Source: an uncultured Bacteroidales bacterium
Lineage (GTDB): Bacteria; Bacteroidota; Bacteroidia; Bacteroidales; Paludibacteraceae
Direction of reading: 5' to 3'
Assembly (NCBI GenBank): GCA_902774995.1
Contig: CACYKR010000007.1
Coordinates: 1 to 48,226, forward strand
DNA: 48,226 nt
Under the pieces are notes generated by a model. That model was not told the origin of the DNA and made no database searches. It was given only the letters and a program-made list of their open reading frames with translations. A program made the translations under genes and the position numbers. Of this stretch, positions 24,059 through 31,975 are shown piece after piece; position 1 is the first letter of the stretch; every line of letters starts with the position of its first letter.

Positions 24059-26173
24059 TTAGCGGATAATCTGACCCATTGCGTTGTAACGAACGCCGGC
24101 TTTCTCGATGACGAGGATGCCGTTGCGGAGGGTCTTGACAGCCTTGGTCTCTACAGCGGTATTGGAGATAGCGGTAGCAGGACTTTGCTCCTTGACGAGT
24201 TTGTAGAGAGCGACAGCCTGCTGACCGGATTTGTAGTAACGGAAACGCAGCTGGTCAGATGCGTAGTTGTAACGGAGCGTACAATTGCCAGAAGCCGTGA
24301 TTACAGCATTTCCATCTTCGTCAATTGCGAATGTGTTGGTGTACTCCGTATCGGCTTTTGCATCCAAACCGTTTGCATTAGCTGTTTTACCGATGTAGAG
24401 ACCGCTTGCGGATTTCAAAGTACCAGCCGTCTTATCCAACGTGAAGACAGCAGCTAATAATGCCTCGGTAGCCGCAATCTTGTTCTCGGCGATAGTCACA
24501 GCAAGACCATTATTTACGGCATCCAGCGTTTCCAAAGAACCGTCGAAAGCCACTGCCTCGTGTGAGTCGTTGCCTTCATAGACAATGAGGTAAGCGCCGT
24601 CGGTGATGTCTGCGGTAGCGGTTACTTTAGCGAAATAGTCACCGGTAAGGGGTGCTACATAGGCAGCCTGGGAAACGGTGATGGTAGCAGTAGCAACTGT
24701 TTCGCCGGCAGTAGCGGTGACGGTGATGGTAGCGGTACGTGCGGCGCCATCGTTGGCAGCGACATCAAAGGTCAGTTCGGATTTGTCATCGTTAAGCGCG
24801 ATATTGGTGATCCAAGTAACCTCTGCGTCAGCAGTAGCCTCGACCACAAAAGTTTCTCCCAAATTTGCGTATTCGAGTGTAACGGTATTGTCCTCAAAGC
24901 CCTCCGCAGTAATCTCAAGTTCTTCGGGAGTAGCCGTTACAGAAGGTTGGTCGGGATCAACGGGCTCTTCCTGCTCGGTAGCAGAGATGAAGTAAACCTG
25001 AACATTGCCATTGTAGATAGCTACAGCACCTACTACGTCGTAAGTCTTCTCTGTATCGAAAGTCTGGCTCGTGCTGAAATTATCGCGGAGCGTAAAGTTA
25101 ACGTCTCCGATAGTAGCAGTCAGGTTCTTGTTTGTGAAAGAAGCGGCAGTCATCGTAACACCCCTGAGAACGATATATTTATTCACGTCAGCAGCAACAG
25201 GCGCAGCAATGAACTCTTCAGGAGCGGGTGCCTCACCGGCTGTAACGGTAAGGTCAGTCAGCGTAACAGAAGGTACAAGTTCAGGCAGACCGTTGTAGAT
25301 ATTCATCGAACCCTTAAAGCCAGTCACTACATCGCCAGCCTTCAAGCCAAAGTCGTATTTGTAAATCAGCGCATAACCGGAAGCATCTTTGATGTAGGTA
25401 TTAGCACCGTTGGCATAAGCGACCGTAAACTCGCCGAGTTTGGCATTAGCGCCGTTTGCAAGTGCGTTAGCCTGTGCGCAGGTGAGAGTCGGAGCTGCAT
25501 TTACGGTAACGTCGCAAGTAGCGGAGAAGGTGCCTGCGGTAGCAGTGATGGTAGCGGTACCTTCACCCTCTGCGGTAACTTTGCCGTTCGATACAGTAGC
25601 TACTTTCTCGTCCGAAGAGGTCCATGTAACAGTCGTGGTAGCGCCTTCCGGGGTAAGGGTAGCTTTGAGGGTAGCTGTCTCGCCTTCGGTGAGGGTCAGA
25701 GCGGTTTGGTCCAACTCGATAGCGGTAGCTGCCACTTCAGCACCTACCTCATAGGTAACGGTGATGGACTTAATACGGTTATGACCACTACCGGCTTCAG
25801 TAGTAAAGAGAACTTTGTTTGCAGAGCCTGTCCATTCTTTGGCATCCTTGGAATACGTACCTGCATCTACCGTATAGTTCTTATTGTTCTGCGAGAAATC
25901 AAAAGCGATTTTAGTAATAGTGCTCGCACCTGCATCAACAGTAATGGTGTTCGAAGCGTACGTACGTGCACCTGTACCAGTTGTGTAATAGGCAGGTGCG
26001 CTAGAACCAGTTCCTTTTGCAAAAGTGATTGTCACAACACCAGATTGTACTGGGACTCCGTCCAAAGAATGCTGGTTGGCATAGCCGGCGTTGGCATAGT
26101 CCACAGTCACCTCGGCCGCCATCATGCTGCCTGCGAAAAGGAGGGCAGCGAAGAGAGAGAAGAATTTCTTCAT
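24059..26173 (-). CDS. Secreted protein with Big_2, OB-like and BACON-like domains and shared C-terminal tail
   Basis: 704 aa. Signal peptide MKKFFSLFAALLFAGSMMAA. Residues about 150-226 are a Big_2 Ig-like domain (AIELDQTALTLTEGETATLK, TVTWTSSDEKVATVSNGKVT, GTATITATAG). About 230-400 resembles an OB-like fold (GEFTVAYANGANTYIKDASG, GLKAGDVVTGFKGSMNIYNG). About 415-510 is BACON-like (LEITAEGFEDNTVTLEYANL, TATITVTATAG, TITVSQAAY). The C-terminal part precedes the tail AVKTLRNGILVIEKAGVRYN plus AMGQIIR. Likely exported and surface-attached; ligand unknown. Leader contains a terminator and an 8-bp repeat array. Confidence 0.88.
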   Translation of the reverse strand: MKKFFSLFAALLFAGSMMAAEVTVDYANAGYANQHSLDGVPVQSGVVTITFAKGTGSSAPAYYTTGTGARTYASNTITVDAGASTITKIAFDFSQNNKNYTVDAGTYSKDAKEWTGSANKVLFTTEAGSGHNRIKSITVTYEVGAEVAATAIELDQTALTLTEGETATLKATLTPEGATTTVTWTSSDEKVATVSNGKVTAEGEGTATITATAGTFSATCDVTVNAAPTLTCAQANALANGANAKLGEFTVAYANGANTYIKDASGYALIYKYDFGLKAGDVVTGFKGSMNIYNGLPELVPSVTLTDLTVTAGEAPAPEEFIAAPVAADVNKYIVLRGVTMTAASFTNKNLTATIGDVNFTLRDNFSTSQTFDTEKTYDVVGAVAIYNGNVQVYFISATEQEEPVDPDQPSVTATPEELEITAEGFEDNTVTLEYANLGETFVVEATADAEVTWITNIALNDDKSELTFDVAANDGAARTATITVTATAGETVATATITVSQAAYVAPLTGDYFAKVTATADITDGAYLIVYEGNDSHEAVAFDGSLETLDAVNNGLAVTIAENKIAATEALLAAVFTLDKTAGTLKSASGLYIGKTANANGLDAKADTEYTNTFAIDEDGNAVITASGNCTLRYNYASDQLRFRYYKSGQQAVALYKLVKEQSPATAISNTAVETKAVKTLRNGILVIEKAGVRYNAMGQIIR

Positions 26174-26210
26174 AATGTTAATTGATTTTAGTTAGTTGGT
26201 TGTTTTTATT

Positions 26211-26242
26211 CGATAAATCGATATTTCGATATAACGATATTG
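26211..26242. repeat. 8-bp phased CGATATnn repeats in the leader of the 704-residue gene
   Basis: Four consecutive octamers: CGATAAAT, CGATATTT, CGATATAA and CGATATTG, directly after the leader terminator and about 38 bp before the start codon. Same register and motif as 23615-23654. Confidence 0.75.
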
Positions 26243-26249
26243 CGAGGGG

Positions 26250-26282
26250 TATAAAAAAGAGAATAGGGTTTATGCCCTATTC
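26250..26282 (-). terminator. Intrinsic terminator inside the 704-residue gene leader (attenuator candidate)
   Basis: Perfect 8-bp stem GAATAGGG/CCCTATTC (26282-26261), 6-nt loop, followed on the minus strand by TCTTTTTTAT. It lies between the promoter at 26387-26417 and the start codon at 26173. An inverted repeat CCATAGTAT/ATACTATGG (26353-26361 with 26303-26311) lies upstream in the leader. It could alternatively end the 476-residue gene transcript. Confidence 0.8.
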
Positions 26283-26386
26283 CCGTTATTGCGCAGTATG
26301 TGCCATAGTATTGCTGAAAGTGTCTGCCAAGATAAAACCTGACGAAACGACGATACTATGGGAGTTGTACTTTTTCATTTGCGGTG

Positions 26387-26417
26387 CAAAGGTACAACTT
26401 TTTTTTGACATATGCAA
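26387..26417 (-). promoter_or_regulatory. Promoter of the 704-residue protein gene
   Basis: TACCTTTG at 26394-26387 and TTGC at 26417-26414, 19-bp spacer; leader about 207 nt, long for this genome. Confidence 0.8.
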
Positions 26418-26450
26418 GAGATGAGTGATTTTTTTTAAAAGTTATGCTAA

Positions 26451-27881
26451 TTAGCGGATAGCTTGGCCCATGACGTTGTACCGTGCGCCGGCTTTCTCGA
26501 TGACGAGGATGCCGTTGCGGAGGGTCTTGACAGCCTTGGTCTCTACGGCGGTATTGGAGAGACCCTGTTTGCCGTCGAGGGTCACGCGGATGATTTGCGC
26601 ACGGAGCTGTTTGTTGCAAGCTATGGTCACACTCGTAGCATTGACATTCTCGATGACAATCAGCGGGTCATTGATATCCTCTTTGGTAGTATCTTCGTCA
26701 AAGGAGGTACCGGTAGTAATCGTGCCGTTATTCACCGTCGGAGCCAGCTCTTTCTTAGCCATACCGGCAATCTCCACCTTGGCGATATTCCCACCGGCAG
26801 TGATCGTAAGCGATTTACCTGCATACGGACGGAAGTCCGTTGCATAGTACGCACCTTCCCAAGCCAGTCGGATGCCGTCAACGATAATGTCGTACGTCCC
26901 TTTTCCGGCGGCATCCGCCTCAACCGGCTTGAGTGTATGTACGCCTTCCGATGCCAGCTCACCGGGGTTCACAGAAGGTGTCCCGCCGTTCTCATCGAGG
27001 ATAATATCCTCCTCAGAGTCATAGTCATAGGCATAGATCTCCCCTTCCCAGTCAACGGTATAGGTCTTGTTATCATCGCCAACAAAACTGAGTTTGACGG
27101 AATAAATATCATTGCCCTTATAGTTAATGACCATGTTGTCCGGGAATGACACCGCCTCCGCAGAGTCTTTCTCCGCCATGAAAACTATCGCATAAGCCAG
27201 TTCGCTCGTGGTGTAGGTACCTGCGAGCGCCGTTGCGCTTTTTGCCATGAACCCCACATAGAAGTCAGGGTAAGTAACCTTATAGGTATTTTCATCATAA
27301 TCCTTATAGAGATTCAGCTGCCATGCTTCATAGTCCGCCAGGTATGCAGCCTCAGCATATACCACGTCCAGTTTGACAGCATCGCCCGTAGTCGGGTTTA
27401 CCACAGGTTCATCGCCCCCACCTTCGCCGTCGAGGGTGACCTCAATCATGTAAGCGCGGAGTTGTTTGCTCACCGTGATTGTCACGCTTTGGGCATTGAC
27501 AGACTCAATGACAACCAGCGGATCGGAGAGAGTTTTCTTCTCCGTAATGTCTGTATAGGAAGCACCGGTGGTAACAGTTCCTTTATCCACAGAGGCCGTA
27601 AAACCGGCTTTATTCGCTTTTCCGGCAATCACCACTTTGGAGATGTTGGTTGCAGCAGTGAGAGTCAGCGTTTTCCCGCCATAGACACGGAAATCCGCAG
27701 GGTAGTTCCCATCCGCAGACGCCGCGTTCAGCGTGCCGTGATAAGCCAATTGGATACCTTCGATAGTCAAATTGATGTCCGTCTCGGCAGTCTGCGCCGT
27801 CTGAGCAGCCGGATCCAACGTTACTGCCATCATGCTGCCTGCGAAAAGGACGGCAGCGAGGAGAGAGAAGAGTTTCTTCAT
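26451..27881 (-). CDS. Secreted protein with duplicated beta domain and shared C-terminal tail
   Basis: 476 aa. Signal peptide MKKLFSLLAAVLFAGSMMA. A domain at about 22-133 (DINLTIEGIQLAYHGTLN, ADFRVYGGKTLTLTAATNIS, DPLVVIESVNAQSVTITVSK, AYMIEVTLDG) is repeated at about 312-440 (GTYDIIVDGIRLAWEGAYYA, DPLIVIENVNATSVTIACNK, QIIRVTLDG). A different beta-rich module lies between them (YADYEAWQ-type DYEAWQLNLYKDYDENTYKV). The tail AVKTLRNGILVIEKAGARYN plus VMGQAIR is nearly identical to that of the 704-residue protein. The matching signal peptides, tails and tail DNA imply a recent paralogous origin for the outer parts. Function unknown; exported. Confidence 0.88.
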   Translation of the reverse strand: MKKLFSLLAAVLFAGSMMAVTLDPAAQTAQTAETDINLTIEGIQLAYHGTLNAASADGNYPADFRVYGGKTLTLTAATNISKVVIAGKANKAGFTASVDKGTVTTGASYTDITEKKTLSDPLVVIESVNAQSVTITVSKQLRAYMIEVTLDGEGGGDEPVVNPTTGDAVKLDVVYAEAAYLADYEAWQLNLYKDYDENTYKVTYPDFYVGFMAKSATALAGTYTTSELAYAIVFMAEKDSAEAVSFPDNMVINYKGNDIYSVKLSFVGDDNKTYTVDWEGEIYAYDYDSEEDIILDENGGTPSVNPGELASEGVHTLKPVEADAAGKGTYDIIVDGIRLAWEGAYYATDFRPYAGKSLTITAGGNIAKVEIAGMAKKELAPTVNNGTITTGTSFDEDTTKEDINDPLIVIENVNATSVTIACNKQLRAQIIRVTLDGKQGLSNTAVETKAVKTLRNGILVIEKAGARYNVMGQAIR

Positions 27882-27924
27882 TGTTTTAGGGATTTTGATT
27901 GTTAATAAAGTTAGTTATTATTTG

Positions 27925-27944
27925 ATCGTCCATACATGGCCGAT
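27925..27944. repeat. 20-bp palindromic element after the BASS gene
   Basis: ATCGTCCATACATGGCCGAT, an imperfect palindrome 2 bp after the BASS stop on the minus strand. A sister copy sits 1 bp after the 7TM-HD stop (30027-30046). Confidence 0.6.
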
Positions 27945-27946
27945 AG

Positions 27947-28930
27947 CTATTTTTTATGCGCGGCGATGGTGAGCTGGGCGGAATTGAAGATATTCTGCCA
28001 GATGATATACGCAGCTGCCCCGAGCGACGCCATGGGGTCGAGGTAGGTGTTCGCCATCCATACACCGAGGGAGGTGTTCTTCTGTCCGAAAGCCTGTCCG
28101 GCGGTAATGGAAGAGACGCCCGCCATGGTCTTGGGTGCTGCAGCCGGATTGATGAGGACGTCCTGGTAGTCCTTGCCTTTGGAGGCAGCCGGCAGGAGAT
28201 AGCCGATGAGTTTGCCGAGCCCGAACTGAATGAGGCAGGCGAAGAAAGAGCATATTAACAGGATTAGGATATTTGATATTTGGACTTTGAAATTTGAAAT
28301 TGTTGTATTGGTGACTACCGCCATAAGGATGACGATAGAGGCGACCCAGAGGTAGAAGGGAACGACCGCTATTTTCACGGGCAGAACAAACTCTTTTCGG
28401 GTCTTCCATTTATACGCGATTCGGAGAAGCCAGGCGGCAAAGAAAGGTCCGAGGAGAAGCGGGGCAATGCGGCTGAGAATCAAGAAGAAGGCAGGCCAGA
28501 AGGTCATGCCGGTAGCCGGATTGATGAGCGGAAAGGTAGCCGGGACGATGATGGCAGTAGCAAAATTAGAGAGGAGGGTGAAGGTAGTGAGGTTCTGGAT
28601 AGAGCCGCCCATCTTACCTGCTATAATGGGTGCTGCGGTAGCCGTAGGCATGATAAAACACATGAGGAGGCCTTGGGCAAGGACCTTGTCTGCGGTGAGA
28701 TACCATACTCCGGCGTAGGTAGCGAAGCCCAGGAGCACCTGCGCGGCGAGGACAGCCCAATGCCATTTATGCAGACGGAGGTCCAGCGGGTTCACCTTGC
28801 AGAAGGTGAAGAAAAGCATAAAGAAAATCAGCCACGGGAGGGTTGGTGCCAGCGGCAGGAAGAGTTTATAGCCGAAGGCTCCGATGAGCATCGAGAGCCA
28901 GAGGGCGTTGGAATCAAACCATTTTTTCAT
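27947..28930 (-). CDS. Bile acid:sodium symporter (BASS/SBF) family transporter
   Basis: 327 aa with about nine to ten hydrophobic helices. FMLFFTFCKVNPLDLRL, GLLMCFIMPTATAAPIIAGK, LTTFTLLSNFATAIIVPATF and the late NPAAAPKTMAGVSSITAGQA fit the BASS fold with its crossed discontinuous helices. Substrate unknown (organic anion or pyruvate-type acids in relatives). The loop at residues about 208-223 (TISNFKVQISNI) is encoded by an AATTTCAAATTTC-type low-complexity micro-repeat (28262-28307). Last gene of the gldD operon. Confidence 0.85.
   Translation of the reverse strand: MKKWFDSNALWLSMLIGAFGYKLFLPLAPTLPWLIFFMLFFTFCKVNPLDLRLHKWHWAVLAAQVLLGFATYAGVWYLTADKVLAQGLLMCFIMPTATAAPIIAGKMGGSIQNLTTFTLLSNFATAIIVPATFPLINPATGMTFWPAFFLILSRIAPLLLGPFFAAWLLRIAYKWKTRKEFVLPVKIAVVPFYLWVASIVILMAVVTNTTISNFKVQISNILILLICSFFACLIQFGLGKLIGYLLPAASKGKDYQDVLINPAAAPKTMAGVSSITAGQAFGQKNTSLGVWMANTYLDPMASLGAAAYIIWQNIFNSAQLTIAAHKK
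28262..28307. repeat. ATTTGAAATTTGAAATT-type micro-repeat in the BASS gene
   Basis: TATTTGATATTTGGACTTTG followed by AAATTTGAAATTG. Typical of AT-rich intergenic filler but translated in frame within a membrane-protein loop. A related ATTGAAAATTGAAAATTTAG lies in the intergenic spacer at 38611-38630. Confidence 0.6.
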
Positions 28931-28975
28931 TTATTCATTTACCATTTGGTCATTTATTTAGTCATTTAGTCATTT
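28931..28975. repeat. Micro-repeat spacer between Dus and BASS genes
   Basis: TTCATTTACCATTTGGTCAT followed by two TTTAGTCA units. It includes the 15-bp unit found in the GT2 gene. The Dus stop codon and its last residues (GND) are formed by the repeat itself. Confidence 0.75.
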
Positions 28976-30006
28976 CCCCATTGTGCGACGATGGAGTCCA
29001 TGATGGCGAAGACCTCGGAGACTGTTTCGGCGCGGAGGAGGGCAATACGTGTCTGTTTGAAATTATCGAGTCCTTTGAAGACCGGCGAGGCGGCGAAATG
29101 GCGGCGGGAATGGACGATGCCTTTGCGCTCGTCGTTGCCGCACCATTCAATAGAAGCGAGGACGTGTTCCTTCAAGACCGCAACTTTCTCGCTCATAGTA
29201 ACCGGAAAATCCGGATTATCCGGAGATTCCGGGCATAAGGCTGCTCTCATCTCGGCAAAGAGCCAGGGTGCGCCGAAAGTAGCGCGGCCGACCATAACGG
29301 CATCCACGCCGTAGCGGTCAAAGCACTCGCGTACGCGTTCGGGCGTACACACGTCCCCGTTCCCTATTATAGGTATATGGATGCGCGGGTTATTCTTGAC
29401 CTCGCCGATGAGGGTCCAGTCCGCTTCTCCGCGGTACATCTGCGAACGCGTGCGGCCGTGGATAGCGAGTTCGGTAATACCGCAGTCCTGGAGGGCTTCA
29501 GCAAGTTCAACAATAAAGAACCCCTCCCCGCCCCTCTCCTCAAGAGAGGGAGTGTTGAGTCCCAAGGGGTTAACGCGTGGGTGGAGGTCGGCTTCGTCCC
29601 ATCCGAGACGGGTCTTGGCGGTGACGGGTGTATGGACAGCGTTGACGACGGCGCGGGTTATCTCCAGCATCTTCGGTACGTCGCGCAGCAGTCCCGCTCC
29701 GGCACCTTTGCCTGCCACTTTCTTGACGGGGCAGCCGAAATTGATGTCAATGAAGTCCGGGTGTGCTTCCTCCACGATGCGCGCGGCATCTGCCATGGCG
29801 TCGGGTTCCCGTCCGTAAATCTGAATAGCTACCGGCCGCTCGGCATCGGAGATGGTGAGTTTGCGGGTAGTGGAGGCTATGTCACGGACGAGTGCGTCGG
29901 CATTGACAAACTCCGTATAGACCCTGTCCGCTCCGTAACGCTTGCAGAGCGCACGAAAGGCCGGATCGGTGACATCCTCCATGGGAGCCAAGTATAATTT
30001 ATTCAT
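28966..30006 (-). CDS. dus: tRNA-dihydrouridine synthase
   Basis: 346 aa. LYLAPMEDVTDPAFRALCKR, VAIQIYGREPDAMADAARIV, DFIDINFGCPVKKVAGKGAG (catalytic Cys), VTAKTRLGWDE, LAIHGRTRSQMYRGEADW and IPIIGNGDVCTPERVRECF identify a FMN-dependent Dus enzyme, DusB-like. Two unusual insertions are encoded by micro-repeats. About 19 residues around NTPSLEERGGEGFF lie between the TRLGWDE and LQDCGITELAIHGRT blocks, which are close together in relatives. CPESPDNPDFPVT lies at about residues 258-270. It sits 41 bp after the 7TM-HD gene in the same operon. Confidence 0.92.
   Translation of the reverse strand: MNKLYLAPMEDVTDPAFRALCKRYGADRVYTEFVNADALVRDIASTTRKLTISDAERPVAIQIYGREPDAMADAARIVEEAHPDFIDINFGCPVKKVAGKGAGAGLLRDVPKMLEITRAVVNAVHTPVTAKTRLGWDEADLHPRVNPLGLNTPSLEERGGEGFFIVELAEALQDCGITELAIHGRTRSQMYRGEADWTLIGEVKNNPRIHIPIIGNGDVCTPERVRECFDRYGVDAVMVGRATFGAPWLFAEMRAALCPESPDNPDFPVTMSEKVAVLKEHVLASIEWCGNDERKGIVHSRRHFAASPVFKGLDNFKQTRIALLRAETVSEVFAIMDSIVAQWGND
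29202..29232. repeat. CCGGA-type micro-repeat in the Dus gene
   Basis: CCGGAAAATCCGGATTATCC followed by GGAGATTCCGG, encoding PESPDNPDFPV. Matches the spacer block at 31945-31975 (GATTATCCGGAAATTCCGG). Confidence 0.75.
29519..29552. repeat. C-rich hairpin micro-repeat in the Dus gene
   Basis: AACCCCTCCCCGCCCCTCTC followed by CTCAAGAGAGGGAG; a CCCTCTC/GAGAGGG hairpin. Same architecture as the intergenic elements at 35252-35287 and 39900-39944 and the copy in gldD (33672-33698). Confidence 0.8.
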
Positions 30007-30046
30007 TTTCTTATTTTCTCATTTGGATCGCCCATGCTTGGTCGAT
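30004..30046. repeat. Composite spacer: TTATTTTC-type repeat plus 20-bp palindrome
   Basis: CATTTTCTTATTTTCTCATT is followed by ATCGCCCATGCTTGGTCGAT (30027-30046), a palindromic sister of 27925-27944. Both palindromes abut stop codons of minus-strand genes. Confidence 0.6.
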
Positions 30047-30047
30047 G

Positions 30048-31928
30048 CTATTTGTTGAGAGTTGGATAGGAGATACGATGATGGTTGATGGCGGTGAGGC
30101 GGGCTTTGAAGATGCGTCGGATGTCCTCTACGTCCTTGAAGGAGAGGGGTGTCTCGGCAAACTGGCCGTCGGCTATCTGGGCATCAATCATCTGGTCCAC
30201 CGCCTGTGCAATGGCCTGCTCCGTGAACTCATTGAGGCTGCGTGAGCGCGCTTCTATGGCGTCCGCCATCATGAGGATAGCTCCTTCCTTGGTAGAAGGT
30301 TTGGGTCCGGGATAGCGGAAGAGATTCTCATCCACAGGCTCGCCGGGATGGGCATTGCACCAGGTGTTATAGAAATAGCGCACAAGGGAAGTACCGTGAT
30401 GGGAAGTGATGAAATTGACGATGACCTCGGGCAGATGGTTTCTGCGGGCGATCTTCTCCCCCTCTGTGACATGCGAGATGACGACCTGCGCCGCATCGCG
30501 GGGGTCGAGTTGCAGGAGGGGGTTGTCAGTTCCCACCTGGTTCTCCACGAAATAGAACGGGTCGGTCATCTTACCTATGTCATGATAAAGTGCACCGGTG
30601 CGGACGAGGAGCGCGTTGGCACCGATGGTCTTCGCAGCTTCGGCAGCGAGGTTGGAGACCTGCATGGAATGCTGGAAAGTACCGGGGGCCCGCTCGGCAA
30701 GGGTGTGGAGGAGTTCGGAGTTGATATCCGTGAGTTCGACCAGCGTGATGGAAGAGATGAAACGGAAGAGTTTCTCAAACATATAAATCAGTCCGTAGCA
30801 TCCCACCGTAAGAAGCGCACAGACGAAGAAATAGAGGTACATCCACAAGTCTATTGATGTCCATGCGCCCGTCTGGGCAAAGGTGATGGCCGTATAAGCC
30901 ACCGTCTGCGCCAGAAAAATCCACGCCGCCGTCTCCACCAGTTGCGCGCGACGGGTCATGTCCGAGAGAGAAGACACCGCCACCATGCCCACGACAATCT
31001 GGATGAAGAAGAACTCCACAGGCGCAGGCACCACCAGCGAGGTGACCAGTATGGTCGTGAAATGCAAGAAAAGAGCGGTACGGGAGTCAAAGAAGACACG
31101 CGTGAGGATAGGTACCCAAGCAAAGGGGATGAGATAAACCGTGATACCAAAATGCAGCGCCAGACACGCCAACCCGATGACAATCAGCATCAGAAGGCAG
31201 AAGAAGAGCACCGTGGAGACACTACGCAGATACGCCGGCCGGAAGACATACAGGTAAATCACAAACAGACAGAGGAAGAGAATGACCAGAATAGCCTCCC
31301 CGATGACAGAGAGGGTGCGCTGGTGGGTACCGAGTGACTCATCGTCGTACGCCTGACGCAGGGAATGGAGAATCTGGTAATCCTTATCCGAGACTATCTC
31401 CCCGTTCTCGATGATCCTCTCCCCTTTCTGCACCATACCCTGTGTAGGCGACAGCGAGGCGAGTAGGCTCTGCTTCATCTGGTCCGTCATCGCCGTGTCG
31501 CGGACAAGGTTCTGCGCGCAGTCATAGCCGAAACGGCTGAACGCCGATTTGGGGGTATAGACCTCGGAGAGGGGGTAGGTTCTGGAGACACGGTTCTGCG
31601 TAACGGCTATGCGCGAGAAGCCGTTCTCGTCAAGCCACTCTTTCTCCAGAAGGGAGATGACAAGGACCTGACGCTGAGCGCCACGGATGTAATTATAGCA
31701 GGGCGTGAAAGTAGAGAGCAGTTGCTTCTGCTCACGGTCCAGCTGCTCCTCGGTCTTGTAGATAGGGAAGTCAAAATCCGCGGTGAGAGTCTTGTAACTC
31801 CAGGGTTTGCCCACCTCATAATGATAGCGGAAGGCATTACTATAGCGCGGAAACATCAGTACGATGAGTGCTGCCAGCAGCGCAAAAGCGCCCAAACGGA
31901 TGATGGTACTGACAAGTTTGTCATTCAT
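30048..31928 (-). CDS. 7TM-HD family phosphohydrolase (PgpH/YqfF type)
   Basis: 626 aa. One N-terminal helix (IRLGAFALLAALIVLMF), an extracytoplasmic domain (about 30-210), a seven-helix membrane region (about 215-400), and a C-terminal HD domain with APGTFQHSMQVSNLAAEAAK, LVRTGALYHDIGKMTDPFYF, VVISHVTEGEKIARRNHLPE and FITSHHGTSLVRYFY. Relatives degrade cyclic di-AMP; that specificity is inferred here. The domain order is exactly that of the 7TM-HD family. It lies 29 bp after the GGGPS-TadA gene. Confidence 0.93.
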   Translation of the reverse strand: MNDKLVSTIIRLGAFALLAALIVLMFPRYSNAFRYHYEVGKPWSYKTLTADFDFPIYKTEEQLDREQKQLLSTFTPCYNYIRGAQRQVLVISLLEKEWLDENGFSRIAVTQNRVSRTYPLSEVYTPKSAFSRFGYDCAQNLVRDTAMTDQMKQSLLASLSPTQGMVQKGERIIENGEIVSDKDYQILHSLRQAYDDESLGTHQRTLSVIGEAILVILFLCLFVIYLYVFRPAYLRSVSTVLFFCLLMLIVIGLACLALHFGITVYLIPFAWVPILTRVFFDSRTALFLHFTTILVTSLVVPAPVEFFFIQIVVGMVAVSSLSDMTRRAQLVETAAWIFLAQTVAYTAITFAQTGAWTSIDLWMYLYFFVCALLTVGCYGLIYMFEKLFRFISSITLVELTDINSELLHTLAERAPGTFQHSMQVSNLAAEAAKTIGANALLVRTGALYHDIGKMTDPFYFVENQVGTDNPLLQLDPRDAAQVVISHVTEGEKIARRNHLPEVIVNFITSHHGTSLVRYFYNTWCNAHPGEPVDENLFRYPGPKPSTKEGAILMMADAIEARSRSLNEFTEQAIAQAVDQMIDAQIADGQFAETPLSFKDVEDIRRIFKARLTAINHHRISYPTLNK

Positions 31929-31944
31929 AATGTTATGTGTTTAC

Positions 31945-31975
31945 TGGATATTCCTGATTATCCGGAAATTCCGGT
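31945..31975. repeat. CCGGA-type micro-repeat at the GGGPS-TadA 3' end
   Basis: TGGATATTCCTGATTATCCG followed by GAAATTCCGG. It provides the last residues (TGISG) and stop codon of the fusion protein and fills the spacer to the 7TM-HD gene. Confidence 0.7.

Noticed and set aside
28966..30006. Frameshift or misassembly as cause of the odd residues in Dus
   Set aside because: The frame is intact on both sides and the extra residues match micro-repeats found elsewhere, so insertion is the better explanation.
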